Positions 6,276 through 13,290 of a stretch of 19,282 nucleotides of DNA are shown one piece after another. The notes under the pieces were generated by a model that worked only from the letters and a program-made list of their open reading frames with translations, was not told the origin of the DNA and did not search any database. How positions within the stretch are numbered: the stretch's first letter is position 1; each line of letters begins with the position of its first letter. The stretch comes from Planctomycetota bacterium (GTDB lineage Bacteria; Planctomycetota; Planctomycetia; Pirellulales; Pirellulaceae). The position numbers and the translations under genes are program-made. The stretch spans positions 1 to 19,282 of the forward strand of contig JAJDEH010000268.1 in the NCBI GenBank assembly GCA_029259935.1. Direction: 5' to 3'.

Positions 6276-7679
6276 ATGGCAAAATATCAATTCGAAGCAA
6301 TGGACGCGACGGGTCAAGAGATCCGCGACGTCATCGAAGCGCCGACGCAGGAAGAAGCTCAAGCCACGATACGCGGCATGGGCTATTTCGTTACCCGGAT
6401 TTCCGAAAAGCGCGGCGACCAAAAAGCGGCCGCCGCCGGAGCCGGATCCAGGAAGAAATCGCTTGCCATCGGCACTGGCGGCCAAAAATTGTTGGTCACC
6501 TTTACGCGGCAGCTTTCCATTCTGCAAGACGCCGGCCTGCCTATTTTGCGCAGCCTGAGAATTCTGGAAGGCCAGATGAAGGGCAGCGGGCTGAAGAATT
6601 CGTTAATTGATGTGTGCGACGATATCGAGAGCGGTTCGACGCTTTCGGAAGCGATGGCAAAGCATCCCAAGGTCTTCAATCGCCTGTACGTCAACATGAT
6701 CAAGGCGGGCGAAGCGGGCGGTGCCTTGGAAGTCATTCTCCAACGCTTGGCCGAGTTCATGGAGCGAGCTCAGGCGATCAAGAAGAAGGTCCAGGGGGCA
6801 TTGATCTATCCGATCGTCGTCGTGTTGGTCGCCATTATTATCTTGACGTTCATCATGATCTATATCGTGCCCACCTTCGACAAGATGTTCGAAGACTTCG
6901 ATTTAGAACTGCCGGACATGACCAAGTTGCTGATCGCGGCCTCGCGAAAGCTCTCCAAGCTGTGGTGGATGGTACCGCTGATCCCGATCGTCATGGTGAT
7001 CTTCGTGATGCTGTTGCGAAAGTTCCGCGCGGGCCGCATGGGGTGGGACCAATACATATTAAAAATACCCGTGATCGGGAATCTGGTGGGAAAAAACATC
7101 TTGGCCCGAACGTCAAGAACACTGGGAACCTTGGTGGCCAGTGGCGTGCCGATTCTGGAAGGTCTAACGATTACTCGCGAAACGTCTAACAACGCGGTGT
7201 TTGAAAAGATGTTCGGCAGAGTGACCGACGCGATCCGCGAGGGTGAAACGATCGCCAAGCCGATGAAGGAAAATTCCTGTCCCGGCTTTCATCCGGTGGC
7301 GATGTTCTTATTCATGAGTACTTTGGGTATTCCGCCGGTAGCCATCATCATTATCGAGCCCGAACTGACCAAGCACGCGTTGATGTTCATGATGGGCGGA
7401 GCGGCGATTGGCGCGCTGTTCTACTTGATTACCGTGCGGAATCGAGTCGTGGACGACCTGGTGGTCAACATGGTCGATGTCGGCGAGGAAACGGGTGAAC
7501 TCGACACGATGCTCTATAAGGTCGCGGACTACTTCGACGAAGAAGTCAAAGTTCTGACCGAGGGTCTGTTGAAACTGATCGAACCGATGCTCATTGTGTT
7601 TTTGGGCGGAGCGGTCGGCTTTATTGTCATCTCGTTGTTCTTACCGCTGGTTTCATTGATCGAAAAACTGTCGGGCTGA
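6276..7679 (+). CDS. pilC: PilC/GspF-type inner-membrane platform protein with an extra hydrophobic insertion
   Basis: Polytopic inner-membrane protein that couples the ATPases to pilin insertion and extraction. The N-terminal domain (MAKYQFEAMDATG) is followed by two GspF repeats. Repeat 1 spans about 71-220, with FTRQLSILQDAGLPI, the KAGEAGGAL element and a long membrane helix (about 176-200). Repeat 2 begins at about 275 (ARTSRTLGTLVASGVPI) and ends with NMVDVGEETGELD (398-410) and a terminal membrane helix (about 436-460). The protein is 467 residues, while the family is usually near 400-410. The excess lies in residues about 333-395, between the REGETIAKPM element and NMVDVGEETG, which are normally close together. 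The ATG at 6276 has AGGGA 6 nt upstream. The reading frame is continuous and codon use across the insertion looks like the rest, so I see no frameshift. Confidence 0.95.
   Translation: MAKYQFEAMDATGQEIRDVIEAPTQEEAQATIRGMGYFVTRISEKRGDQKAAAAGAGSRKKSLAIGTGGQKLLVTFTRQLSILQDAGLPILRSLRILEGQMKGSGLKNSLIDVCDDIESGSTLSEAMAKHPKVFNRLYVNMIKAGEAGGALEVILQRLAEFMERAQAIKKKVQGALIYPIVVVLVAIIILTFIMIYIVPTFDKMFEDFDLELPDMTKLLIAASRKLSKLWWMVPLIPIVMVIFVMLLRKFRAGRMGWDQYILKIPVIGNLVGKNILARTSRTLGTLVASGVPILEGLTITRETSNNAVFEKMFGRVTDAIREGETIAKPMKENSCPGFHPVAMFLFMSTLGIPPVAIIIIEPELTKHALMFMMGGAAIGALFYLITVRNRVVDDLVVNMVDVGEETGELDTMLYKVADYFDEEVKVLTEGLLKLIEPMLIVFLGGAVGFIVISLFLPLVSLIEKLSG
7272..7460 (+). other. Extra hydrophobic insertion within the second GspF repeat of pilC
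   Basis: Residues about 333-395 of the platform protein hold two hydrophobic stretches (about 341-360, VAMFLFMSTLGIPPVAIIII, and about 369-387), separated by a short charged turn (EPELTKH) and followed by VRNRVVDD. In canonical PilC/GspF the sequence passes almost directly from the E-x-G-x-x-x-x-x-P-M element to the NMVxVGExxG element. The insertion would add a transmembrane hairpin or two re-entrant helices and leaves the topology of the flanking parts in register. Confidence 0.7.
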
Positions 7680-7856
7680 TACGCGGCATTTTTAAACACG
7701 AAGTTTCTAAAACAGCCTTTTCAAAACAGTGAATTTCGCAATCAAGGGTTGCAATACGTGGAAGGACTACACTGCCAGAGTCGGAGTGTTGAAAAAACAA
7801 CAGTTTCCACGCGGAAAATTCGCGGAAGCATCACACAACCGGGGGACCATCGGGTC
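7680..7856. other. 177-nt spacer between pilC and the pseudopilin genes
   Basis: The frame of the first pseudopilin runs back to an ATG at 7749, but the extra 36 residues do not look like a prepilin leader. I see no correctly spaced promoter hexamers and no intrinsic terminator. A small imperfectly extended inverted repeat, TTTCC-ACGC-GGAAA, lies at 7804-7817. GGGGGA at 7841-7846 is the likely ribosome-binding site for the next gene. Confidence 0.45.
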
Positions 7857-9002
7857 ATGAAAGCATCAACACAGTTTAAGCGTGCCGGCTTTACGCTGGT
7901 GGAAATCTTGGTCGTAATCGCCATCATCGGCATACTGGCCGCCATCCTGGTGCCCACGCTGGCCGTGGCTATTAAGAACGTTCGCGAGAGCGCGATCCTC
8001 TACGAAGTGAATCAGCTCGAAATGGCGATGGAGCAATACGCCAAGGATAACGGCGGATCGTATCCGCCAGATTTTACATTGGGAATCAATCCTGATGATC
8101 CGAACCGGCGTACGTCCGACACGGGGATACAGAGCTTGGTCGACCGGCTCAATCTCCACCTGCGAAAGATCTCGCCGAATCACCAGGAGGAAATTGAGCG
8201 GCACCTGGATTCAACCCTCGCCAACGCCATCAAGAACTCTAACGGCGAGACGTTCTTTGATAGACAACATCACGAACCGGACCCAGCAGACCCAAAGCCT
8301 CCCGGCCCTTCGGATCCGGAGTTCGAGAATGTCGCGCCCGATGGCATCCCCGACATTACACCCGACGAGGCACTAGTATTTTGGCTGTCGGGTACCACGA
8401 AGAATGCCGCTTTTCCGATTTCCAGTGCTGGGGACCCAGAGGCCGGCACGGGAGATCGGCGTGTTTACTTTGAATTCAATGCAGCCCAATTAAAGGATTT
8501 TGATGGAGATGGGTTCCCCTCCTACGTGCCCAAGTACGGTCCTGAGGTCCCCTATGTTTATTTCCATCATAGTACCTACGCCATCGCCGCCTATCAGCCG
8601 AATTTGAATATCGTCGACACGGGCGAGAACGATTTGACACCATCCAGGGGTGTGATCACGCAGGCGCGGCCCTATGCGGTTCCCCTGGCGGTTAAAGATC
8701 CAGGTGAGACGGACCCAGACTTGATGGTCGACATGGGTACGTGGGTGGAAGAGGACCGATTTCAAATTGTCACCGCGGGCTACGACGGCGATTACGGCGA
8801 ATACCCCTTGGCGTATTCTCTCACCGCCGGCACGCCGCGCAACTTGTCCCGACGGGACACGACGAATGGCGTTGTACTCGATCCGGACAACGTGCTTCAA
8901 GTACGCAAATACTTTCCAAACGGCCGCAACTTTTTGAATCGTCGCGACCTGGACAATCTCGCCAGCTTTGCCGAACGACGTTTGGACAAGGATATCGACT
9001 AA
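7857..9002 (+). CDS. Type IV prepilin-like protein, GspG-type, long planctomycete form
   Basis: Predicted major-type pseudopilin, exported and processed by prepilin peptidase. The leader MKASTQFKRAG is followed by FTLVE, with cleavage after Gly11 and Glu at +5, and a continuous hydrophobic helix (about 12-35). The remaining ~340 residues make it far longer than typical GspG (about 140). Recognisable pieces are a coiled helix with MEQYAKDNGGSYPP (57-71), EALVFWLSG (171-179), an Asp-rich DFDGDG loop (214-219) before VPYVYF (231-236), and FQIVTAGYDGDYG (302-314), which resembles the GspG C-terminal 'S-x-G-x-D-G-x-x-G' calcium loop. The start at 7857 is chosen for the short basic leader and GGGGGA 10 nt upstream; the frame extends to 7749. 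A Pro/Asp-rich linker (about 139-170) may be flexible. It is the first of four pseudopilin genes in a row. Confidence 0.9.
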   Translation: MKASTQFKRAGFTLVEILVVIAIIGILAAILVPTLAVAIKNVRESAILYEVNQLEMAMEQYAKDNGGSYPPDFTLGINPDDPNRRTSDTGIQSLVDRLNLHLRKISPNHQEEIERHLDSTLANAIKNSNGETFFDRQHHEPDPADPKPPGPSDPEFENVAPDGIPDITPDEALVFWLSGTTKNAAFPISSAGDPEAGTGDRRVYFEFNAAQLKDFDGDGFPSYVPKYGPEVPYVYFHHSTYAIAAYQPNLNIVDTGENDLTPSRGVITQARPYAVPLAVKDPGETDPDLMVDMGTWVEEDRFQIVTAGYDGDYGEYPLAYSLTAGTPRNLSRRDTTNGVVLDPDNVLQVRKYFPNGRNFLNRRDLDNLASFAERRLDKDID

Positions 9003-9029
9003 CAAATCCTTGATTCCTGTTTCCCAATC

Positions 9030-10430
9030 ATGCTGACAACATCCCGAACCACGACGAGCCTTTCGATGGACGGCGCATTTAAAAAACGAGCGGGTTTCAC
9101 TTTGCCCGAGTTGCTGGTTGTGATCGCGATTACGGCGATGCTGGCGTCGATCTTGGTCGTGGCGTTGGCCCAGGTGCGTGAGGATGCAAAGAAGGCCCGC
9201 ACCCGATCGCAAATTGCGAGAATTAATCAACTGCTGAAACGAAGAATGGAATCCTATCGAACTCGGCAGCTTCCGGTTAGCGTGGAACTTTATTTGCGCG
9301 GCGGCCTCCCCGTATCCATCGACCGGCAGACCGCTTCCGCCTTGCCGGAACCGTTCACGGATTCCAACAACAACAACCTCTACGATGTAGGCGAGTCATT
9401 CACTAATACGAACAATAACTTCCTCCCGGATGGCACAACGCCAAGGTATGACAACGGCATTCAACGCATCCGCCTGTTCACTCTGCGTGAGATCATGCGG
9501 CTGGAAATGCCCGATAGGATTTCCGACGTGATGGATTTGACAGTTGAAAATCCCAATAACTATTCGGTCAATTCACCCAATGCGATTTCGTTTCCATCGA
9601 TCGCTCGGCAATATGCCCAGCGCCGCCTACTTGCCGAAGATCCCGACAATGACGGCACCAAGGATCGTATTTGGACTCCGCAGTATCAGGGTTCGGAATG
9701 TTTGTACTTGATTCTGGCGGGGATGCAGGACGGAGACACGAATGGACTCGATTTCTTCAAGGACCAGGAACTCGCCGACTTGGACGGTGACGGAATGTTC
9801 GAGATCATCGACGGTTGGCGACAGCCAATTGAATTCATCCGTTGGCCCGCGGGACTGCGGACTTATCCGGGCACGGATGATTTCTGGGGGGTCGTGGATG
9901 ACGACAACAAAGATGGCATTAATAATAATTCCGCCGAGGCCGAAATAGGCGGTGTGATTCTCGACCCGGTTGGCGACACGACTGGAAAGGACTGGTGGGG
10001 CCGCACCACGATTCACGACGTCTCGCAACCGGATGCCTACGACTTGTTGGCGGTCGATCCGCGTTGGCGAGATGATCCGACAACGGTGGGGGCGGCTGCC
10101 AACACGGACCTCAACAACGATCCTTTTACAGTCACTCCGCTGGTCTTCTCGGCAGGTGCCGATGGCCTGTACCACGTTATTACGGATGTCGACACTGGCG
10201 GCGACATCGCGTTGGACCCGAACGACAACACCGCCCCAGGCGCGCGTCTCACTTACTCCAACGCCGTTGGTACGATTACGAACGATCCATTTGGTGACTT
10301 TGATGTCGTCACGGTCTCGTTGGGCACTCTCAAATTGCAATTGGGTGCCCGGATGGATTTGGTGGATCCTGACAAGAATGGATACGCGGACAACATCGAC
10401 AATCATTTCGATACAACGGAAGAATTCTAA
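9030..10430 (+). CDS. Type IV prepilin-like protein, second GspG-like pseudopilin
   Basis: The leader ends in FKKRAG and is followed by FTLPELLVVIAIT, so cleavage is predicted after Gly22 (numbered from 9030), with Glu at +5 but Pro at +4 instead of the usual Val/Ile. A membrane-spanning helix reaches about residue 47. The long C-terminal domain includes DLDGDGMFEIIDGW then RQPIEFIRWPAG, reminiscent of the GspG 'D-x-W-G-N-P-x-x-Y' element, then the WGVVDDDN segment (about 9885-9910) and SAGADGLYHV near the end, similar to the GspG 'G-A-D-G' loop. Numerous Asn/Asp-rich stretches (DSNNNNLYD, TNTNNNFLPDG) could bind calcium or simply be flexible. The start may instead be the internal ATG at 9066 (MDGAFKKRAG), which gives a shorter leader; neither has a clear Shine-Dalgarno. 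It lies 27 nt after the preceding pseudopilin gene. Confidence 0.87.
   Translation: MLTTSRTTTSLSMDGAFKKRAGFTLPELLVVIAITAMLASILVVALAQVREDAKKARTRSQIARINQLLKRRMESYRTRQLPVSVELYLRGGLPVSIDRQTASALPEPFTDSNNNNLYDVGESFTNTNNNFLPDGTTPRYDNGIQRIRLFTLREIMRLEMPDRISDVMDLTVENPNNYSVNSPNAISFPSIARQYAQRRLLAEDPDNDGTKDRIWTPQYQGSECLYLILAGMQDGDTNGLDFFKDQELADLDGDGMFEIIDGWRQPIEFIRWPAGLRTYPGTDDFWGVVDDDNKDGINNNSAEAEIGGVILDPVGDTTGKDWWGRTTIHDVSQPDAYDLLAVDPRWRDDPTTVGAAANTDLNNDPFTVTPLVFSAGADGLYHVITDVDTGGDIALDPNDNTAPGARLTYSNAVGTITNDPFGDFDVVTVSLGTLKLQLGARMDLVDPDKNGYADNIDNHFDTTEEF
9870..9953 (+). repeat. Degenerate W-G/DDD motif copy in the second pseudopilin
   Basis: The encoded segment reads GTDDFWGVV, then DDDNKDG, then INNNSAEAEIGG. 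It resembles the shared motif found twice in the GspI-like gene and twice in the giant gene, but the spacing from W-G to DDD is shorter (two residues instead of four) and the SEAG element is altered, so it may be a diverged copy. Confidence 0.45.
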
Positions 10431-10455
10431 CGAGCTTTGAGCTGTAAGCAGGCTT

Positions 10456-11739
10456 ATGTCTACTAACCATTGTCGCGGATTTGTGACTCGTCGCCGTCCA
10501 GCGTTCACACTTGTGGAACTGCTTGTCGCGGTGGCGATGATCGTCGTGTTGCTTGCCATTGCCATTCCGGCGATGAAGGCTGTTTCCGAGAATCGGCACG
10601 TTGGCGAGGCATCGCGTTTGGTGAGCGCGACCATCATGCAAGTGCAAGCGCGAGCTGCGGATACGGGCCTTCCCCAAGGCATTTGGATTGAGCGGGCCAC
10701 TCGTGAATTCGACGGCGGGGACCTGGACGACACGCTGGCGAATTATGGAGTACGAATCTACTTTGCGGAAACACCACCGCCTTACACGGGTGACATTCAA
10801 AACGCCAAAGCGGCCATGGTGGCCGAGGGGATTGCCCGATTTAACGACAGCGAGGCCGCGATGTGGCCGTTTCTGGTTAAAGTGGGAGACCAGATTCAAT
10901 TCAACAATTCCGGTCCGCTTTACACGATTGCCTCCGAAAAAGGAGACATTCCAAGAGATACAACGGTCGACCCTCTTCCCTCGGTCCAGCAGACTTTTAG
11001 AATTCGCTTCACGACCTCCGGGGCCAAGTTTCCCGCATTCAGTTTTGACCCATTGATCGAAGCTACCTTTAAGATCATTCGTCAGCCTCTCCGCTCGTCG
11101 ATCGATCCGGTGGAGATGCCGAAGCGGACCGCCATTGACTTGGATTCGTCCGGCATCGGCGCGTTTGGCACCGACTTTCAACCTTATGTTCTCCCCCAAC
11201 CACCCGCGCCACCCTATTCGCTCGATGATCTGGTGAATCTCTCGCTGCCGATCTACGATCCGGCCCTTGATCTGAACAGCAACGATTTGCATTTAGACCC
11301 CGATCCCAACCTAGTGCGGGTCGACGACGACAGTCCGGTTGTGATCATGTTCAACCCCAGCGGACGCGTGGATAGGGTTTATCGCGGCGTCCCCAATCCT
11401 AGCAGGCCGAGTACGTCCAGTCCGGATCTGGGTGAAAATGATTTTGTGCTGACCGGCGGCCCCGTCATCGGGACAATTCACTTGCTCATCGGTCAAGACG
11501 ACGAATTGAAGCACGGCAACAACTTGTACAACGGCGACAATGTTTGGATCTCGATTGGACATTTGACCGGGTCGGTATCTTCGTCGCCGATTATTCCAGC
11601 CCAGACGGGGCTTACTTTGGCCGAAGGGTTCGAATCCTATGAAGACCTTCCCGCGCCGCCGGACTTGGCCGAAGCCCAGCGGCGAATTCTCGTCTCGCGC
11701 GGGATCACGCGAGAATCGCAACTCATGGGGGGAAGTTGA
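10456..11739 (+). CDS. Type IV prepilin-like protein, GspH-like minor pseudopilin
   Basis: 427 residues. The leader MSTNHCRGFVTRRRPA is followed by FTLVELLVAVAMIVVLLAIAI, with Glu at +5 but Ala, not Gly, immediately before the predicted cleavage site. The helix continues into ASRLVSATIMQVQARAADTGLPQGIWIER, which resembles GspH in having a stretch of Ala/Arg-rich helix followed by 'A-x-x-x-G-x-P-x-x-I'. Near the C-terminus, VVIMFNPSGRVDRVY recalls the GspH 'F-x-P-x-G' strand. The rest (about residues 80-390) is not recognisable as any standard domain and includes Pro-rich and Asp/Asn-rich stretches. The stop codon lies 1 nt before the ATG of the next gene, so the two are likely translationally coupled. 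The GspH assignment rests on these short matches and on gene order. Confidence 0.82.
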   Translation: MSTNHCRGFVTRRRPAFTLVELLVAVAMIVVLLAIAIPAMKAVSENRHVGEASRLVSATIMQVQARAADTGLPQGIWIERATREFDGGDLDDTLANYGVRIYFAETPPPYTGDIQNAKAAMVAEGIARFNDSEAAMWPFLVKVGDQIQFNNSGPLYTIASEKGDIPRDTTVDPLPSVQQTFRIRFTTSGAKFPAFSFDPLIEATFKIIRQPLRSSIDPVEMPKRTAIDLDSSGIGAFGTDFQPYVLPQPPAPPYSLDDLVNLSLPIYDPALDLNSNDLHLDPDPNLVRVDDDSPVVIMFNPSGRVDRVYRGVPNPSRPSTSSPDLGENDFVLTGGPVIGTIHLLIGQDDELKHGNNLYNGDNVWISIGHLTGSVSSSPIIPAQTGLTLAEGFESYEDLPAPPDLAEAQRRILVSRGITRESQLMGGS

Positions 11740-11740
11740 A

Positions 11741-13147
11741 ATGACCCAGCGTCCATTGGAGATCACCTGGAAAGTCCAAGGCCCGTATGCTGGGGCGACG
11801 CGTGCTGGGGCGAGTTGCGCCTCGCGTCGTGGTTTGACCATATTGGAAGTGTTGATTTCCATCGGAGTGGCCACGATCGGCCTATTGGGCGCATTGGCCT
11901 TAATTCCGCTGGCCACTCATCTAGCCGGACAGGGTTTGGACGCCGATGCTCAAGCCAGCTTGGGACGCTCCGCGGTGCCAATGTTTGAAGTTTTTGGCAT
12001 GAATCGGCCCGACCGATGGCTGTACGCCGATGGAACCACCGTCCAAGACTCGGCGAACCATTCGTTCAGCCCGCAAATACCGCCAATGCATGGTTTTGTC
12101 ATTGATTCTCGGTTCGTGAACCGCCACGGGACGGCAACCGTGGGAACGACGCGCAATGCAATTGTGTTCCCGTACACTATCGACACTCAAGCGAACCCGG
12201 TTTCCGGCACCAACTATTCCGGGAACGAAATTGGCCGGCGATTGCACAGAATCACCCTGTCCAACGTGACGAGTACGGCTCACGCGGACACTCTTTTCAC
12301 GACCCGCGACGATCTGGTCTTCGAGCCCAATCGTTCGTCGGAAGACGTACCTCTGCCGATCTTCGACTATGGGGTCGGACCGGACGGCGAGTGGGGACAA
12401 GACACCGTGGACGACGATGGGGATGGAATTACGGACAATGTATCCGAGGCCGGATTCGCCGGTTCCGATGACATCATCCTGCGCCGACAAGCGCGGGGCG
12501 AAGCGTCGTGGATTGCGATGGTGGTTCCAGGAATCGTTGGTCTTGGACCCGACGGAGAATGGGGTGCCGCTAATTTTGACGATGACGCCAATGGTACCAC
12601 GGACGAAGTTTCGGAATACTTGGCACCCTCCTCGGATGATCATGCAAATCAGGTTTACACATTGTGGATCATCGTCTTTTCCGAGCGGAATCTTAGCTTT
12701 GACACCACGACCGAATCCGAGCGAGTAGCCACGGTTTCGGCGTTTTTCGGCGGCGGCGACGTTCGCTTGGAAGCTGACGAGGCTAGCGGCGGCAAGCTTT
12801 CGGATATTGAAGTCAATGAAGGGGATTGGATCATGCTGACCCGGATGATGGCGATCAGTTCGTCCACGCCAACTTCCTTGCAGCCAACGGACATTCTGCA
12901 ACCTGTTTTCAGTTGGTATCGCGTCATTCGCTCGGCGGATGCTCAGTCCCAAGATTCGAACGGAGACGGCAGTTTGGAACACATCCGAGATGTGACATTG
13001 GAAGGACCTGCCTGGGATCCCGATCTGACCCCGACTCCCATTAAGAACCACAATCTTTCCGGTTCAAACTATGGGACCCAAGCGGTTATCGTCCCGGATG
13101 TGGCGGCCGTGTACCAGAAGACCATAAAGCTTGATTTAAGCGATTGA
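11741..13147 (+). CDS. Type IV prepilin-like protein, GspI/PilV-like minor pseudopilin with duplicated Asp-rich motif
   Basis: 468 residues. The start at 11741 has a strong purine-rich site (GGGGGGAAG, 5 nt upstream) and lies 1 nt after the previous stop; upstream in-frame codons reach 11639 but overlap that gene. A long 31-residue leader ends SRRG and is followed by LTILEVLISIGVATIGLLGAL, with Leu rather than Phe at +1 and Glu at +5. The 'LEVLIS-x-x-V-x-x-x-G-L-L-G' helix is typical of GspI/PilV. The soluble part contains two copies of a 32-residue Asp-rich motif starting at residues 213 and 269 (GPDGEWG, then DDDGDG or DDDANG). The stretch EGDWIMLTRMM followed by FSWYRVIRSAD resembles segments I associate with planctomycete pseudopilins. 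No function beyond filament assembly can be assigned. Confidence 0.87.
   Translation: MTQRPLEITWKVQGPYAGATRAGASCASRRGLTILEVLISIGVATIGLLGALALIPLATHLAGQGLDADAQASLGRSAVPMFEVFGMNRPDRWLYADGTTVQDSANHSFSPQIPPMHGFVIDSRFVNRHGTATVGTTRNAIVFPYTIDTQANPVSGTNYSGNEIGRRLHRITLSNVTSTAHADTLFTTRDDLVFEPNRSSEDVPLPIFDYGVGPDGEWGQDTVDDDGDGITDNVSEAGFAGSDDIILRRQARGEASWIAMVVPGIVGLGPDGEWGAANFDDDANGTTDEVSEYLAPSSDDHANQVYTLWIIVFSERNLSFDTTTESERVATVSAFFGGGDVRLEADEASGGKLSDIEVNEGDWIMLTRMMAISSSTPTSLQPTDILQPVFSWYRVIRSADAQSQDSNGDGSLEHIRDVTLEGPAWDPDLTPTPIKNHNLSGSNYGTQAVIVPDVAAVYQKTIKLDLSD
12377..12472 (+). repeat. Asp-rich W-G/DDD motif, copy A
   Basis: Encodes a 32-residue unit: GPDGEWG, four residues, DDDGDG, ITD, NVSEAG, then FAGSDD. 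The D-x-D-x-D-G-x-x-D spacing inside it fits an EF-hand or thrombospondin type 3 calcium loop. Confidence 0.75.
12545..12640 (+). repeat. Asp-rich W-G/DDD motif, copy B
   Basis: Encodes a second 32-residue unit in register with copy A: GPDGEWG, four residues, DDDANG, TTD, EVSEYL, then APSSDD. The copies start 168 nt (56 codons) apart in the same gene. Confidence 0.75.
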
Positions 13148-13290
13148 TATACCTTGTTTGTGAGTGCGTTTGGTAGGGCACAGAGCGGAACAAGAAACTG
13201 ACTTTGCGGTGAACGAGGAAGCGGTTCTCGTCCGAATTCGATAGCGGACGGTCTGTTTCTCGCTTCGAAGTCCCAAGGCTCGCGGAGCCC
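13148..13290. other. 143-nt spacer before the giant gene
   Basis: No gene, terminator or well-spaced promoter pair is visible. In the frame of the giant gene a TGA at 13210-13212 blocks any longer start, and no ATG precedes 13291. GGAG at 13284-13287 is only 3 nt from the ATG at 13291, whereas AGGAAG (13294-13299) is better spaced for the ATG at 13306. Confidence 0.5.

Noticed and set aside
9627..13051. Long minus-strand frames (320-376 codons) opposite the pseudopilin genes
   Set aside because: They lie wholly antisense to genes with clear family motifs, their products lack domains, and long antisense frames are expected where the sense strand is rich in GAY/GAR and other codons whose complements avoid stops.
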